The notes beneath the pieces are model-generated. The model was not told where the DNA came from. It ran no database searches and saw only the letters and a list, made by a program, of their open reading frames with translations. A DNA stretch of 64,000 bases from Buttiauxella agrestis ATCC 33320 (GTDB lineage Bacteria > Pseudomonadota > Gammaproteobacteria > Enterobacterales > Enterobacteriaceae). The stretch lies in NCBI GenBank assembly GCA_024169445.1, contig JALKFA010000001.1, forward strand, positions 992,001-1,056,000, given 5' to 3'. Both the position numbers and the translations under genes were made by a program. Every line of letters starts with the position of its first letter. Within the stretch, counting starts at the first letter, position 1. Of the stretch, positions 40,038 to 50,874 are shown piece by piece.

Positions 40038-41027
40038 ATGACAGACAGCAGCGCTTTCAATTTTCAAACACTACATCCGGATACCATCATGGACGCCTTG
40101 TTCGAACAAGGTATACGGGTGGATTCCGGCTTGACCCCATTAAACAGTTTTGAAAACCGCGTCTACCAGTTTCAGGACGAGGATCGTAAACGTTATGTGG
40201 TTAAGTTTTATCGCCCCTATCGTTGGTCACCTGAGCAAATAGAAGAAGAGCATCAGTTTGCGCTTGAGTTACAAGCTGATGAGGTTCCGGTTGCGGCCCC
40301 CTTGCATCTCAATGGCAACACCTTACTACGCCATAATGGCTTTATGTATGCTGTGTTCCCGAGTTTGGGGGGAAGGCAGTACGAAACGGATAACCTTGAT
40401 CAGATGGAATGGGTTGGCCGTTATCTTGGCCGTATCCATCAAACAGGGCGTCGTAAGCCATTTTCTGCGCGCCCTGATATGGGCTTAAATGAATACTTAT
40501 TTGAGCCGCGTGAAATATTTGAGCAGACGCATTTGATTCCATCAGCCCTGAAGAAGAGCTTTCTCAACGCCACCGATGCGTTAATAGCAGAAATTCAACT
40601 TCATTGGCATACCGATTTTCAGCCATTACGACTACATGGTGATTGCCATCCAGGGAATATTCTCTGGCGCGATGGTCCTTTGTTTGTCGATCTGGATGAT
40701 GCCCGAAATGGCCCGGCAGTTCAGGATATCTGGATGCTTCTCAATGGTGACAAAGCCGAACAGAGAATGCAGCTAGAAATGATTGTCGAGGCATATGAAG
40801 AGTTTGCCTCATTTGATTCAGACGAAATTGCACTCATAGAACCTTTACGAGCAATGCGTATGGTTTATTATCTCGCGTGGATAATTCGGCGCTGGGATGA
40901 CCCTGCTTTCCCCAGAAATTTTCCCTGGATTACAGACGAAGATTACTGGCGGGGACAAACTGCGACTTTTAAAGAGCAGGTACGGGTTCTACGTGAACCA
41001 CCACTAACATTAACGCCAATGTATTAA
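40038..41027 (+). CDS. srkA: Stress response serine/threonine kinase SrkA
   Basis: 329 residues (328 in E. coli, formerly yihE/rdoA). An aminoglycoside-phosphotransferase-like kinase with the catalytic loop [11 protein letters not shown] near residues 200-210 and the metal-binding VDLDDA that follows. It counteracts stress-induced cell death and is controlled by Cpx in E. coli. It lies 25 bases upstream of dsbA, forming the conserved srkA-dsbA operon. Confidence 0.95.
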   Translation: MTDSSAFNFQTLHPDTIMDALFEQGIRVDSGLTPLNSFENRVYQFQDEDRKRYVVKFYRPYRWSPEQIEEEHQFALELQADEVPVAAPLHLNGNTLLRHNGFMYAVFPSLGGRQYETDNLDQMEWVGRYLGRIHQTGRRKPFSARPDMGLNEYLFEPREIFEQTHLIPSALKKSFLNATDALIAEIQLHWHTDFQPLRLHGDCHPGNILWRDGPLFVDLDDARNGPAVQDIWMLLNGDKAEQRMQLEMIVEAYEEFASFDSDEIALIEPLRAMRMVYYLAWIIRRWDDPAFPRNFPWITDEDYWRGQTATFKEQVRVLREPPLTLTPMY

Positions 41028-41052
41028 TCAGTATTTATTCAGGAGAGATTCA

Positions 41053-41679
41053 ATGATGAAAAAGATTTGGCTGGCGCTGGCGGGGATGATCCTGGCATTC
41101 AGCGTGTCTGCTGCACAGTTTAAAGATGGAAAAGAGTTTATCACTTTAGAAAAACCTGTCGCCGGTGAGCCGCAAGTTTTAGAGTTTTTCTCCTTCTATT
41201 GCCCACACTGCTATCAGTTTGAAGAGGTTCTTCATGTCTCTGATAATGTGAAGAAAAAGCTGCCAGAAGGCACTAAGATGACAAAGTACCATGTTGAGTT
41301 CCTGGGCCCATTGGGCAAGGATTTAACTCAGGCATGGGCTGTTGCACTGGCATTGGGCGTGGAAGACAAAATTACCGCTCCAATGTTTGAAGCTGTGCAG
41401 AAAACTCAGACTATCCAAAATGTTGCTGATATCCGCCAGGTATTCATCACTGCTGGCGTTAAACCAGAAGAGTACGATGCTGCCTGGAACAGTTTTGTTG
41501 TGAAATCATTGGTTGCTCAGCAAGAGAAAGCTGCGGCAGATCTGCAACTGCAAGGCGTTCCCGCTATGTTTGTAAACGGAAAGTATCAGTTGAATCCACA
41601 AGGCATGGACACCAGCAATATGGACATGTTTATTCAGCAATATGCTGAAGTCGCCAAGTTCCTGGTTGAAAAGAAATAA
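41053..41679 (+). CDS. dsbA: Periplasmic thiol:disulfide oxidase DsbA
   Basis: 208 residues. The signal peptide (about 1-20) ends SVSAAQ. The thioredoxin-fold active site CPHC is at Cys50-Cys53 of the precursor, and the cis-proline loop GVPAMFVNG is near residue 170. DsbA introduces disulfide bonds into exported proteins and is reoxidised by DsbB. The gene has its own AGGAGAG ribosome site and a shared terminator downstream. Confidence 0.98.
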   Translation: MMKKIWLALAGMILAFSVSAAQFKDGKEFITLEKPVAGEPQVLEFFSFYCPHCYQFEEVLHVSDNVKKKLPEGTKMTKYHVEFLGPLGKDLTQAWAVALALGVEDKITAPMFEAVQKTQTIQNVADIRQVFITAGVKPEEYDAAWNSFVVKSLVAQQEKAAADLQLQGVPAMFVNGKYQLNPQGMDTSNMDMFIQQYAEVAKFLVEKK

Positions 41680-41680
41680 C

Positions 41681-41711
41681 AAAGAAAGCCGGTCATTGAC
41701 CGGCTTTCTTC
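41681..41711. terminator. Bidirectional terminator between dsbA and yihG
   Basis: AAGAAAGCCGGTCA is followed almost directly by TGACCGGCTTTCTT, a strong stem with T-rich flanks on both strands. It overlaps the last codons of convergent yihG. Confidence 0.85.
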
Positions 41712-42598
41712 CATTGTTTGATGTTTGTCAGTAGTTGATCTTTCTCATGCCACAACGCATTCAACCATTGCTGGAAACGACGTTTAAAAGCTTTGTCATT
41801 CACATAATCGCCATGCAGATCCTCTGCAATTGGCACCAGCGAAACCCTCACCACAATTCGCGTCATCTTCCCGCTTAACATGTCATAAAATGGGCTTTGT
41901 GCATTTTCAGGATAACAAATCGTCACATTCAGCAGCTTATCGAACTGTTTCCCCAACACGTTGAGAGCCATTGCAATTCCAGCTGCTTTAGGTGGAAGCA
42001 GGTTTTGAAAAGCCGAGCGAGTCTGTAAACGCTTCTCTTTAGTGAATCTCGACCCTTCGACAAAATTCACTATTGTCGTTGGGTGAGAGCGAAATTTTTC
42101 GCAAGAGCGGCGAGTGGTTTCCACATCTTTGCCGCGTTGCTCTGGGTGACGCAATAAATACCCTCGCGAGTAACGTTTCATGAAAGGCATATCCAAAGCC
42201 CAACAAGCCAAACCCATAAATGGCACCCAGGCGAGCTGTTGCTTTAAAAAGTACTTATTCATTGGGATATGTTTGCGAAACAGGACGCACAAAATGACGA
42301 TGTCCGCCCAGCTTCGGTGATTACAAATTAGTAGGTACCAGTTTTTTTTGCTGAGATCGTCGAGCCCTTCAACGTCCCACTTTAGATGTGGATTTAGCCT
42401 GAGCAAAAAAGCCAATCCTTCACACCAGCAGTACATCATGAAATCAGCAAATACCGAGATTGAGCGCCAGATGATGGGAACGGGTAAGAGTAGCTTGATG
42501 ATGCCAGCAATAATAATAGGTACTGAGCAGGCTACAGTGACCACGATAGTAAGAGCGACACTCAGAATCAAAGTTATCGCGGCGAATAATCTCGACAT
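41693..42598 (-). CDS. yihG: Acyltransferase YihG (PlsC family)
   Basis: 301 residues. N-terminal hydrophobic segments (about 5-60) precede the PlsC-type acyltransferase motifs: NHRSWAD (the HX4D catalytic motif) and FVEGSRFT. E. coli YihG acts as a lysophosphatidic acid acyltransferase that favours polyunsaturated and cis-vaccenoyl groups. The E. coli neighbour yihF, which lies between dsbA and yihG, is absent here. Confidence 0.93.
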   Translation of the reverse strand: MSRLFAAITLILSVALTIVVTVACSVPIIIAGIIKLLLPVPIIWRSISVFADFMMYCWCEGLAFLLRLNPHLKWDVEGLDDLSKKNWYLLICNHRSWADIVILCVLFRKHIPMNKYFLKQQLAWVPFMGLACWALDMPFMKRYSRGYLLRHPEQRGKDVETTRRSCEKFRSHPTTIVNFVEGSRFTKEKRLQTRSAFQNLLPPKAAGIAMALNVLGKQFDKLLNVTICYPENAQSPFYDMLSGKMTRIVVRVSLVPIAEDLHGDYVNDKAFKRRFQQWLNALWHEKDQLLTNIKQWKKAGQ

Positions 42599-43043
42599 AA
42601 ATAAGTTTTTCAGTTGGTTAGAGAGTGTCTGGTGCTGGAAGAAGAATAATAGGGCTGAATTTTATCAGAAGTTTATCAGCATGGATGACACTAAAACTGC
42701 TCAATAAAAAACATACATACCATAGGCTTTGAATAATTTCGGTCTATTACATAATTTATTTTTATATCCACATTTATCGATTACGCACAAAATGTCTTCT
42801 CAGTGAATGCCTTAAATGTAGTGCATTGAAAAATAATGATATTTAATCGAAAGATAATTTCTTTCGAACTTAACAATCAATTGCTTAAAAAACTATGCAC
42901 AAACTTATCCACAATGTTGATCTTGAGGCAGATCTCGAAGATCAACAAAACTTTTCACCTTATCTTCCTCAAAAGTTCATGTTTTCAGCCAGGCTATGGC
43001 ATCCTTTAGCTATAAACTAAAACCAGTCACGGAACGGAACATT
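42599..43043. promoter_or_regulatory. polA upstream region with DnaA boxes
   Basis: A 445-base A/T-rich gap divergent between yihG and polA, with no gene visible. It holds a perfect DnaA box TTATCCACA (42905-42913), a near-match CTATGCACA (42892-42900), and three GATC sites within 50 bases. DnaA boxes are reported upstream of E. coli polA, where DnaA stimulates its expression. Confidence 0.75.
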
Positions 43044-45836
43044 ATGGTTCAGATCGCGCAAAATCCACTTATCCTCGTTGATGGCTCCTCTTATCTCTAT
43101 CGTGCCTATCACGCCTTCCCACCGCTGACTAATAGCAAGGGTGAACCGACCGGGGCAATGTACGGCGTGCTGAACATGCTGCGTAGTTTGCTGTTGCAGT
43201 ACCAGCCGACTCATGCCGCAGTAGTGTTTGATGCCAAAGGTAAAACCTTCCGTGACGAGTTGTTTGAACACTATAAATCTCATCGTCCGCCTATGCCTGA
43301 CGATCTGCGAGCACAAATCGAACCTCTGCATGCAATGGTAAAAGCCATGGGATTACCACTACTGGCGGTTTCTGGCGTGGAAGCTGACGACGTTATTGGT
43401 ACGCTTGCACTTGAGGCGGAACGTGTGGGCCGTCCGGTACTTATCAGTACTGGCGATAAAGATATGGCGCAACTGGTTACACCGAGTGTGACGCTTATCA
43501 ACACCATGACTAACACCATCCTTGGCCCAGATGAAGTTCGCACGAAATATGGTGTGCCTCCTGAACTGATTATCGATTTCCTGGCCTTAATGGGCGACTC
43601 GTCGGATAACATTCCTGGTGTTCCGGGCGTTGGCGAGAAAACAGCACAGGCACTACTCCAGGGTTTAGGTGGTCTGGATACGCTGTACGCTAATCCAGAG
43701 AAAATCGCAGAACTGACGTTCCGTGGTGCGAAAACTATGGCGGCGAAGCTTGAGCAAAGCAAAGACCTGGCTTACCTCTCCTATAAACTGGCCACCATCA
43801 AAACAGATGTGGAACTTGAGCTGGGCTGCGAGCAATTAGAAGTGCAGCAACCGGCGGATGAAGAGCTTCTGGATCTGTTCAAACAATACGAATTCAAACG
43901 CTGGATTACCGACGTTGAAGCAGGCAAGTGGATGCAGGTTAAGGGCGCGAAACCGGCTGCACAATCGCCAAAAACCGTCGAGATTGAAGCTGACGTTGAG
44001 CCGGAAGAGCCAGCTAATGTGCTTTCTTATGACAACTACGTCACTATTCTTGACGAAACCGTGCTGGAAGAGTGGATTACCCGTCTGAAAAAAGCGCCAG
44101 TCGTCGCCTTTGATACCGAAACCGATAGCCTGGATAACATCAGTGCGAACCTGGTTGGTCTGTCATTTGCCACTGAACCGGGTGTTGCGTGCTACATCCC
44201 TGTCGCACATGACTATTTAGACGCTCCGGTACAAATTCCTCGTGAGCGTGCGCTCGAACTTCTGAAGCCATTACTTGAAGATGAAAGCGTGCTTAAAGTT
44301 GGCCAGAACCTGAAGTATGACCGTGGCATCATGCAGAACTACGATATCGAACTTCGTGGAATTGCGTTCGATACCATGCTTGAATCCTACATTCTTGATA
44401 GCGTTGCAGGCCGCCACGATATGGACAGCCTGTCCGCTCGTTGGCTGAAACACACCACCATCACCTTCGAAGAGATTGCTGGCAAGGGCAAAAAGCAACT
44501 GACCTTTAACCAAATAGATCTGGAGCAGGCCGGGCGTTATGCCGCAGAAGATGCTGACGTGACTTTACAGCTGCATTTGAAAATGTGGCCGAAGCTTGAA
44601 AAGCGTGAAGGGCCATTAAGCATCTTTAAAAATATCGAAATGCCACTGGTACCCGTGTTGTCACGTATTGAACGCAACGGTGTGAAGATCGACCCGGCTG
44701 TGCTGCATACTCATTCTGAGCAACTGACAAAACGCCTCGCAGAGCTGGAAATCACAGCTCACGAAATTGCAGGCGAAGCGTTTAATCTCTCTTCACCGAA
44801 GCAGCTGCAAACCATTCTTTTTGAAAAACAGGGTATTAAACCACTCAAGAAAACCCCTGGCGGCGCCCCGTCAACTTCTGAAGAAGTGCTGGAAGAACTG
44901 GCTCTGGATTACCCGCTGCCTAAAGTTATCCTTGAACACCGTGGCCTGGCGAAGCTGAAATCGACTTATACCGATAAGCTGCCGTTAATGATTAACCCGA
45001 AAACGGGCCGTGTACATACTTCCTATCATCAGGCTGTGGCTGCGACCGGGCGTTTGTCTTCGACCGAACCGAATCTGCAAAACATTCCGGTACGAAATGA
45101 AGAAGGGCGTCGCATTCGCCAGGCCTTTATTGCACCAAAAGATTATCTGATCGTTTCTGCCGACTACTCGCAAATCGAACTGCGCATCATGGCGCATTTG
45201 TCTCGTGATAAGGGCTTACTGACTGCATTTGCCGAAGGCAAAGATATTCACCGTGCGACAGCCGCTGAAGTATTTGGTATTCCGTTGGATAGTGTTTCTG
45301 GTGAGCAACGCCGCAGCGCTAAAGCGATTAACTTCGGTCTGATTTACGGCATGAGCGCATTTGGTTTGTCACGCCAGCTCAATATCCCGCGTAAAGAGTC
45401 GCAGAAATACATGGATCTCTACTTTGAACGCTATCCTGGTGTGCTGGAATATATGGAACGCACCCGCAAGCAGGCGAAAGAGCAGGGTTATGTCGAAACT
45501 CTGGATGGACGCCGCCTGTATTTACCGGACATCAATTCTAGTAATGCGGCTCGTCGTGCTGGTGCTGAACGTGCGGCTATCAATGCCCCGATGCAGGGAA
45601 CGGCGGCTGATATCATCAAACGCGCGATGATTGCTGTCGATGCCTGGCTTGAAACAGAGAAGCCACGCGTAAAAATGATCATGCAGGTACACGATGAACT
45701 GGTCTTTGAAGTTCATCAGGATGATTTGGAAGCTGTATCGAAGAAAGTCCACGAACTGATGGAAGGCAGCATGAAACTGGATGTGCCGCTATTGGTGGAA
45801 GTTGGCAGTGGCGCAAATTGGGATGAAGCGCACTAA
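43044..45836 (+). CDS. polA: DNA polymerase I
   Basis: 930 residues (928 in E. coli). Domains: 5'-3' exonuclease (about 1-300, with [12 protein letters not shown] and [18 protein letters not shown]), 3'-5' proofreading exonuclease (about 325-520, DEDD residues in AFDTETDSL), and polymerase (about 520-930) with motif [11 protein letters not shown], motif [15 protein letters not shown] and motif C VHDELV. It fills repair gaps and removes Okazaki primers. The ATG at 43044 ([14 protein letters not shown]) matches the family; an upstream in-frame ATG adds 16 unconserved residues. spf lies downstream, as in E. coli. Confidence 0.98.
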   Translation: MVQIAQNPLILVDGSSYLYRAYHAFPPLTNSKGEPTGAMYGVLNMLRSLLLQYQPTHAAVVFDAKGKTFRDELFEHYKSHRPPMPDDLRAQIEPLHAMVKAMGLPLLAVSGVEADDVIGTLALEAERVGRPVLISTGDKDMAQLVTPSVTLINTMTNTILGPDEVRTKYGVPPELIIDFLALMGDSSDNIPGVPGVGEKTAQALLQGLGGLDTLYANPEKIAELTFRGAKTMAAKLEQSKDLAYLSYKLATIKTDVELELGCEQLEVQQPADEELLDLFKQYEFKRWITDVEAGKWMQVKGAKPAAQSPKTVEIEADVEPEEPANVLSYDNYVTILDETVLEEWITRLKKAPVVAFDTETDSLDNISANLVGLSFATEPGVACYIPVAHDYLDAPVQIPRERALELLKPLLEDESVLKVGQNLKYDRGIMQNYDIELRGIAFDTMLESYILDSVAGRHDMDSLSARWLKHTTITFEEIAGKGKKQLTFNQIDLEQAGRYAAEDADVTLQLHLKMWPKLEKREGPLSIFKNIEMPLVPVLSRIERNGVKIDPAVLHTHSEQLTKRLAELEITAHEIAGEAFNLSSPKQLQTILFEKQGIKPLKKTPGGAPSTSEEVLEELALDYPLPKVILEHRGLAKLKSTYTDKLPLMINPKTGRVHTSYHQAVAATGRLSSTEPNLQNIPVRNEEGRRIRQAFIAPKDYLIVSADYSQIELRIMAHLSRDKGLLTAFAEGKDIHRATAAEVFGIPLDSVSGEQRRSAKAINFGLIYGMSAFGLSRQLNIPRKESQKYMDLYFERYPGVLEYMERTRKQAKEQGYVETLDGRRLYLPDINSSNAARRAGAERAAINAPMQGTAADIIKRAMIAVDAWLETEKPRVKMIMQVHDELVFEVHQDDLEAVSKKVHELMEGSMKLDVPLLVEVGSGANWDEAH

Positions 45837-45972
45837 TTTGCAGCTGGTTATGTAACTAAAGAACATAAGTCATAGCTTTTTGTGATGGTGCTTCAAGATT
45901 GAAGTGTAAAGGGTGAAAAAAAACTACAAAAAGTACTTTTTCATCCTAATAAAAAGGAGTAGAGTTATTCGC

Positions 45973-46081
45973 GTAGGGTACAGAGGTAAGATGTTCTATC
46001 TTTCAGACCTTTTACTTCACGTAATCGGATTTGGCTGAATATTTTAGCCGCCCCAGTCAGTAATGACTGGGGCGTTTTTTA
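45973..46081 (+). ncRNA. spf: Spot 42 regulatory RNA
   Basis: 109 bases beginning GTAGGGTACAGAGGTAAGAT and ending with the terminator stem CCCCAGTCA/TGACTGGGG and a T-run, almost identical to E. coli. This Hfq-dependent sRNA is repressed by cAMP-CRP and represses many catabolic mRNAs (for example galK). A CRP-like half site TGTGATGG is present near 45880. The 136 bases between polA and spf hold no other gene. Confidence 0.97.
45991..46038 (+). CDS. spfP: Spot 42-encoded small protein SpfP
   Basis: A 15-codon frame inside Spot 42: MFYLSDLLLHVIGFG. It starts at an ATG preceded by AGAGG, with ideal spacing, and ends at TGA 46036-46038. The same peptide was reported in E. coli as a second, protein-based output of Spot 42 that interferes with CRP-dependent activation. 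Complete conservation of the frame supports it here. Confidence 0.8.
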   Translation: MFYLSDLLLHVIGFG

Positions 46082-46134
46082 TTGGGCGCGAGTCAGGAAA
46101 GAAAGGAAAAGCACGGGCGAACCCATGCCTATTT

Positions 46135-46794
46135 TTATTCGCCAGTTGCTTCGTCGTCTTCTTCTTCTACGTCGTCTTCTTCAGTTGCTGGTGGAATATC
46201 GTTGTACCAGCCATCAAGCTTATGACGCAGTACATCGACACCAATTTTCTTCAGCGACGAAAACGCTTCTACCTGAATATCACCGTTAAAGTCCACAACC
46301 GCTTCACGCACCATATTTAACTGCGCTTTACGAGCGCCAGATGCCAGCTTGTCGGCCTTGGTTAACAGCAGCATGACTGGAATGTTGCTCGCAACGGCCC
46401 AGTGAATCATTTGCTGATCAAGGTCTTTAAGCGGATGACGGATATCCATCAGCACCACTAGTCCTTTCAGGCTATTACGCTTTTGCAGGTATTCACCAAG
46501 CGCGCGCTGCCATTTCAGTTTTACTTCTTCCGGTACTTCGGCGTAGCCATAGCCCGGTAAATCCACCACACGTAAGCCTTCAGCCACTTCAAACAAGTTG
46601 ATGAGCTGAGTACGGCCAGGTGTTTTACTGGTACGAGCCAGTGCTTTCTGATTAGTCAGCGTATTTAATGCGCTGGATTTCCCTGCGTTAGAGCGGCCTG
46701 CGAAAGCAACCTCAATACCAGTATCAGAAGGTAAATGGCGAATATCCGGTGCGCTAAGCACGAAGTGGGTCAGTTGATAATTCCAGTTTTTCAA
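46135..46794 (-). CDS. engB: Ribosome biogenesis GTPase EngB (YihA)
   Basis: 219 residues. An essential Era-like GTPase for large-subunit assembly: G1 [11 protein letters not shown]3 DLPGYG, G4 LTKADK. The C-terminus has an acidic extension ([15 protein letters not shown]) longer than that of E. coli. I take the TTG at 46794 as start ([16 protein letters not shown]), which follows GGGAGA and matches the family N-terminus; an ATG nine codons upstream is possible but would use no clear ribosome site. Confidence 0.95.
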   Translation of the reverse strand: MKNWNYQLTHFVLSAPDIRHLPSDTGIEVAFAGRSNAGKSSALNTLTNQKALARTSKTPGRTQLINLFEVAEGLRVVDLPGYGYAEVPEEVKLKWQRALGEYLQKRNSLKGLVVLMDIRHPLKDLDQQMIHWAVASNIPVMLLLTKADKLASGARKAQLNMVREAVVDFNGDIQVEAFSSLKKIGVDVLRHKLDGWYNDIPPATEEDDVEEEDDEATGE

Positions 46795-47042
46795 AACGGT
46801 TGTCTCCCTCAGGATGAGCATTGTGGGGGATTATACCTGAACGTGGCGAAAACGCCGTGTTTCTCAGCAAGGCTTACAGGATTACAGAGATACGCCTGCA
46901 GTTTGTAAGACATTGACCATTCATACTGGCAGACAACGCAGCGTTGATAAATGCAGACATTATTAAAATACTCTATAAAACAGCATATTAAACCGATATG
47001 GATTGATTGTATCAATGCCTTAACACAAATACCTACCTTGTA

Positions 47043-47312
47043 GAACCAGGCGCTAAGAGTAAAGTAAGCGGCACAGGCAAAGGAGAGCCACAAAGGATAG
47101 CAACTCAGGATGAGGGTTCAGGATCGTCAGGATGGCGAAGAACCAGGGAAGTGCCAGGAGGCAACGTCTGGAGACGTTTAAAAGGGACAAGGATTTACAC
47201 GGAAGTTGTTTGCAAAGGATAGACAGGGCGTCGAGTGCGAACAGGGATTGTGTGACCAGATAACGGTCCAGAGACAAGAAAAAGGCGACAGGTTAACCTG
47301 CCGCCTTTTTTC
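47043..47312 (+). ncRNA. csrC: CsrC regulatory RNA
   Basis: The engB-yihI gap carries an RNA with about 13 GGA triplets, several as AGGAT or CAGGA, including the hairpin AACGTCTGGAGACGTT (47163-47178) that presents GGA in the loop. It ends in an intrinsic terminator (GGCG...CGCC then T-run, 47281-47312) matching the E. coli csrC end. CsrC sequesters the translational regulator CsrA. The 5' end is uncertain by several bases. Position between engB and yihI is the E. coli position. 46795-47042 otherwise shows nothing but promoter space. Confidence 0.88.
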
Positions 47313-47380
47313 TTTGCTTGCTTTCTGCTAGATTCCGCCGCAATTCTATACTGAATAAAAATGGCTCAAGATAATTTATT

Positions 47381-47902
47381 ATGAAGCAACAAAACTCAGC
47401 AGCACCTGGTTCCAAGCCTTCAAAAGCACGTCGTAAAACGCGTGAAGAGATCGATCGTGAAGCACGTGACCGTAAACGTGATAAAAAACACAGCGGGCAT
47501 GCAGCGGGTAGCCGTGCAACTGGCGGTGTTCAAGCGAAAAGTGGAAGTGGCAGCAGTCAGGCTAAAGATCCGCGCATTGGCAGTAAAAAACCAATCGCCC
47601 TGGGTGTAACTGAAGTCCAGGTCAAAAAACCTAAACAGCACAAACCTAAAATCGAGAAACCTATGCTCACACCACAGGCTGAACTGGATTTGCTGGAAAA
47701 TGATGAGCGCCTGGACGCGCTGCTGGAACGTCTTGAAGAAGGTGAAACGCTTAATGCAGAAGAGCAGGCGTGGGTTAACGCTAAGCTTGATCGTATTGAT
47801 GCGCTAATGGCAGAACTCGGCATCGCCTATGAAGATGACGAAGATGAAGAAGAAAAAGAGAAGGGCGATGATTTGATGCGCCTGCTCAAAGGCACTGATT
47901 AA
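47381..47902 (+). CDS. yihI: Der GTPase-activating protein YihI
   Basis: 173 residues. A very basic N-terminal half ([22 protein letters not shown]) is followed by an acidic C-terminal part ([14 protein letters not shown]). YihI stimulates the GTPase Der (EngA) and so modulates 50S ribosome assembly. The composition and the [30 protein letters not shown] core are as in E. coli. Confidence 0.95.
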   Translation: MKQQNSAAPGSKPSKARRKTREEIDREARDRKRDKKHSGHAAGSRATGGVQAKSGSGSSQAKDPRIGSKKPIALGVTEVQVKKPKQHKPKIEKPMLTPQAELDLLENDERLDALLERLEEGETLNAEEQAWVNAKLDRIDALMAELGIAYEDDEDEEEKEKGDDLMRLLKGTD

Positions 47903-47914
47903 CGGTCTTTCGCA

Positions 47915-48049
47915 ATGGAATTACCTGTTCTTATCGTGGTTATTCCTCTGGTGTGTTATCTGCTGTGGTTATTCGTTAAACTACGGCGGTTGTCGCGATT
48001 GCAAAAATCGTTGCGCCGTCAACGAATGCGGCATCACCGGAGGAAGTAA
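47915..48049 (+). CDS. Putative 44-residue single-span membrane protein upstream of hemN
   Basis: A complete short frame fills the 149-base yihI-hemN gap, starting 12 bases after the yihI stop and ending 2 bases before the hemN ATG. The product has one hydrophobic segment (LPVLIVVIPLVCYLLWLFV, residues 3-21) and then a strongly basic tail (KLRRLSRLQKSLRRQ...RRK), the pattern of a small inner-membrane protein with its tail in the cytoplasm. The hemN ribosome site lies inside its last codons, so the two may be translationally coupled. Its own ribosome site is weak. It might be a short relative of the DUF2489 proteins found before hemN in other gammaproteobacteria; I cannot confirm that, and I do not recognise a function. 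Confidence 0.5.
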   Translation: MELPVLIVVIPLVCYLLWLFVKLRRLSRLQKSLRRQRMRHHRRK

Positions 48050-48051
48050 GC

Positions 48052-49425
48052 ATGTCTGAGCAGTTAATCGATTGGGATCTGGCCCTGATCCAGAAATATA
48101 ATTATTCAGGGCCACGTTATACCTCTTATCCCACCGCGCTGGAGTTCTCAGAAGGCTTCGGTGAGGCGGCATTTCTTGAAGCGGTGGCTCGTTATCCTGA
48201 GCGCCCGCTTTCGCTGTACGTTCATATCCCGTTCTGCCATAAACTTTGCTACTTCTGCGGCTGCAATAAAATTGTGACCCGCCAGACGCATAAGGCTGAT
48301 CAATACCTTGATGCGCTTGAACAAGAGATAGCCCATCGTGCACCGCTCTTTAAAGGCCGTCACGTCAGTCAGTTGCATTGGGGCGGTGGTACACCAACTT
48401 ACCTCAGTAAAGCGCAGATAAGCCGTCTGATGGGGCTTCTACGGGGTCATTTCAATTTCGATGAAGATGCTGAGCTGTCCATTGAAATCGATCCGCGTGA
48501 AATCGAACTCGATGTGCTGGACCATTTGCGCCAGGAAGGGTTTACCCGCCTGAGCATGGGCGTGCAGGATTTCAACAAAGAAGTGCAGCGCCTGGTTAAC
48601 CGTGAGCAAGACGAAGAGTTTATCTTCGCGCTGATTCAGCGAGCGCGAGAACTTGGCTTCACCTCGACCAATATTGACTTGATCTACGGCCTGCCAAAGC
48701 AGACGCCAGAAAGCTTTGCCTTCACGCTCAAGCGTGTTGCAGAACTTAGTCCTCACCGTTTAAGCGTTTTTAACTACGCGCACTTGCCGACACTTTTTGC
48801 AGCACAGCGCAAAATTAAAGACGAAGACTTACCGAGCGCCCAGCAAAAACTCGACATTCTGCAAGAAACCATCGGTTCGCTGACCCATGCGGGATATCAG
48901 TTTATTGGCATGGACCACTTTGCGCGGCCAGATGACGAACTGGCGATTGCTCAACGCGAAGGGAAACTGCACCGTAACTTCCAGGGCTACACCACTCAGG
49001 GTGATACCGACCTGCTGGGAATGGGCGTTTCTGCCATCAGCATGATTGGCGACTGCTACGCGCAGAACCAGAAAGAGCTTAAAACCTATTATCAGCAGGT
49101 TGATCAGCAGGGCGATGCGCTGTGGCGCGGCCTGGCACTCACCCGCGATGACTGCATCCGTCGTGATGTTATCAAAGCATTGATTTGCAATTTCCAGCTT
49201 AAATTTGCCGAAATTGAACAGCTTTGGGATTTAGATTTTGCAGAGTACTTTGCCGAGGATCTGAAATTACTGGCACCATTGGCGAAAGATGGGCTGGTGG
49301 ATGTTGATGGTAAACACATTCAGGTGACAGCTAAAGGTCGTCTGCTAATCCGTAATATCTGCATGTGCTTTGATACTTACTTGCGCCAGAAGGCACGCCT
49401 CCAGCAGTTCTCGCGCGTGATATAA
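48052..49425 (+). CDS. hemN: Oxygen-independent coproporphyrinogen III oxidase HemN
   Basis: 457 residues, the E. coli length. A radical SAM enzyme: the cluster-binding CX3CX2C is Cys62, Cys66, Cys69 (FCHKLCYFCGC). It oxidatively decarboxylates coproporphyrinogen III to protoporphyrinogen IX in anaerobic haem synthesis. GGAGGAAG precedes the start. It is convergent with glnG, with a shared terminator between. Confidence 0.98.
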   Translation: MSEQLIDWDLALIQKYNYSGPRYTSYPTALEFSEGFGEAAFLEAVARYPERPLSLYVHIPFCHKLCYFCGCNKIVTRQTHKADQYLDALEQEIAHRAPLFKGRHVSQLHWGGGTPTYLSKAQISRLMGLLRGHFNFDEDAELSIEIDPREIELDVLDHLRQEGFTRLSMGVQDFNKEVQRLVNREQDEEFIFALIQRARELGFTSTNIDLIYGLPKQTPESFAFTLKRVAELSPHRLSVFNYAHLPTLFAAQRKIKDEDLPSAQQKLDILQETIGSLTHAGYQFIGMDHFARPDDELAIAQREGKLHRNFQGYTTQGDTDLLGMGVSAISMIGDCYAQNQKELKTYYQQVDQQGDALWRGLALTRDDCIRRDVIKALICNFQLKFAEIEQLWDLDFAEYFAEDLKLLAPLAKDGLVDVDGKHIQVTAKGRLLIRNICMCFDTYLRQKARLQQFSRVI

Positions 49426-49429
49426 AACT

Positions 49430-49456
49430 AAAGGCGGCTTGTACGCCGCCTTTTTG
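49430..49456. terminator. Bidirectional terminator between hemN and glnG
   Basis: AAAGGCGGC and GCCGCCTTT form a stem around a short loop, with T-runs on both sides, exactly filling the 31-base gap between the two stop codons. Confidence 0.88.
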
Positions 49457-50866
49457 TTATTCCATCCCCAACTCTTTCAACTTACGCGTCAGGGTATTGC
49501 GCCCCCAGCCAAGTAAACGAGCCGCTTCCTGCTTGTGGCCTTGCGTATGCCGCAGTGCCGTCGTTAGCAGTGTGCGTTCCATTTCTGGCTGAGCTTCAGA
49601 GAGTAAATTCTGATGACCGGAACGTAATGCGCGATCTGCCCATTGCGCCAGTAAAGTTGCCCAACTGTCGGATTGAGAATGTGCCGGGCTATCGGGAATG
49701 GTTGTCTCGAACAACTCGGCAGGCAAGTCCTGAATCAATACTTCCTGGCCTGCCGCCATGACCGTTAACCAGCGACAGGTATTTTCCAGTTGGCGCACGT
49801 TTCCAGGCCAGGCCAAACGCGTTAATGCTGTTTCGGTTTCGGGATGAAGCTGCTTGGCTTCCACACCTAACTCTTTTGCAGCATCTTGCAAGAAATGACG
49901 AGTCAGACGCGGAATATCTTCGCGGCGTTCGCGCAGGGGTGGCAAATGCACGCGAATTACGTTCAGGCGATGGAATAAATCCTCACGGAATTTCCCTTCC
50001 TGCACGCGTAACTCAAGGTTCTGGTGCGTTGCGGCAATAATTCGCACATCAACTTTTACCGGCGCATAACCGCCAACACGATAAAACTGTCCGTCAGCCA
50101 ACACGCGCAGCAAACGAGTTTGCACGTCCAGCGGCATATCGCCGATTTCATCGAGGAACAGTGTGCCGCCGTCAGCCTGCTCGAAACGGCCTTGCCGAAT
50201 TTGATTAGCGCCGGTAAAAGCCCCTTTCTCATGGCCAAACAGCTCAGACTCAATCAAATCCTTTGGGATGGCAGCCATATTCAGCGCAATAAAAGGGGAT
50301 TTCACCCGTGGGCTGTGGCGATGCAAGGCATGGGCGACTAACTCTTTACCCGTACCGGATTCACCGTTAATCAGCACACTTATTGATGACCGGGAGAGGC
50401 GGCCAATGATCCTGAACACATCCTGCATCGCAGGCGCTTCACCAATAATATCGGTGGTTGGCCCATTAACCTGCACATTGCGCGGTTGCTGCTGTTCCTG
50501 ATAGTGGCTGATGGCGCGTTCAACCAGAGCCACCGCTTCATCAATATCAAAAGGTTTAGGCAGGTAATCAAAAGCACCCTGCTGATAGGCACTCACGGCC
50601 GCCTCAAGGTCTGAATGAGCGGTCATTATGATGACCGGCAACATCGGGTGGCGTTGTTTAATCTGCTTTAGCAGCGCCAGGCCATCCATGCCGGGCATGC
50701 GAATATCAGATAACAAAACGTCCGGGGTTTTGGTTGCAAGAGCATTCAGGACTTCAGTGCCACTTTCAAATGTGGTGCAGCTTAAACCAGCCCCTGTTAG
50801 TGCGCGTTCCAACACCCAACGGATGGAGCTATCGTCATCAACGATCCAAACTATCCCTCGTTGCAT
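49457..50866 (-). CDS. glnG: Nitrogen regulator NtrC (GlnG)
   Basis: 469 residues. A receiver domain with phospho-acceptor Asp54 (LLSDIRMPG), a sigma-54-activating AAA+ domain (Walker [10 protein letters not shown]1 loop GAFTGA) and a C-terminal Fis-type helix-turn-helix ([27 protein letters not shown]). When phosphorylated by GlnL it activates sigma-54 promoters under nitrogen limitation, including glnAp2. It is the last gene of glnALG, 8 bases after glnL. Confidence 0.98.
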   Translation of the reverse strand: MQRGIVWIVDDDSSIRWVLERALTGAGLSCTTFESGTEVLNALATKTPDVLLSDIRMPGMDGLALLKQIKQRHPMLPVIIMTAHSDLEAAVSAYQQGAFDYLPKPFDIDEAVALVERAISHYQEQQQPRNVQVNGPTTDIIGEAPAMQDVFRIIGRLSRSSISVLINGESGTGKELVAHALHRHSPRVKSPFIALNMAAIPKDLIESELFGHEKGAFTGANQIRQGRFEQADGGTLFLDEIGDMPLDVQTRLLRVLADGQFYRVGGYAPVKVDVRIIAATHQNLELRVQEGKFREDLFHRLNVIRVHLPPLRERREDIPRLTRHFLQDAAKELGVEAKQLHPETETALTRLAWPGNVRQLENTCRWLTVMAAGQEVLIQDLPAELFETTIPDSPAHSQSDSWATLLAQWADRALRSGHQNLLSEAQPEMERTLLTTALRHTQGHKQEAARLLGWGRNTLTRKLKELGME

Positions 50867-50874
50867 AAAGACCT

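Noticed and set aside
47007-47222. A 71-codon frame in the engB-yihI gap
   Set aside because: It coincides with CsrC; the Gly/Arg/Ser-rich translation simply reflects the repeated GGA motifs.
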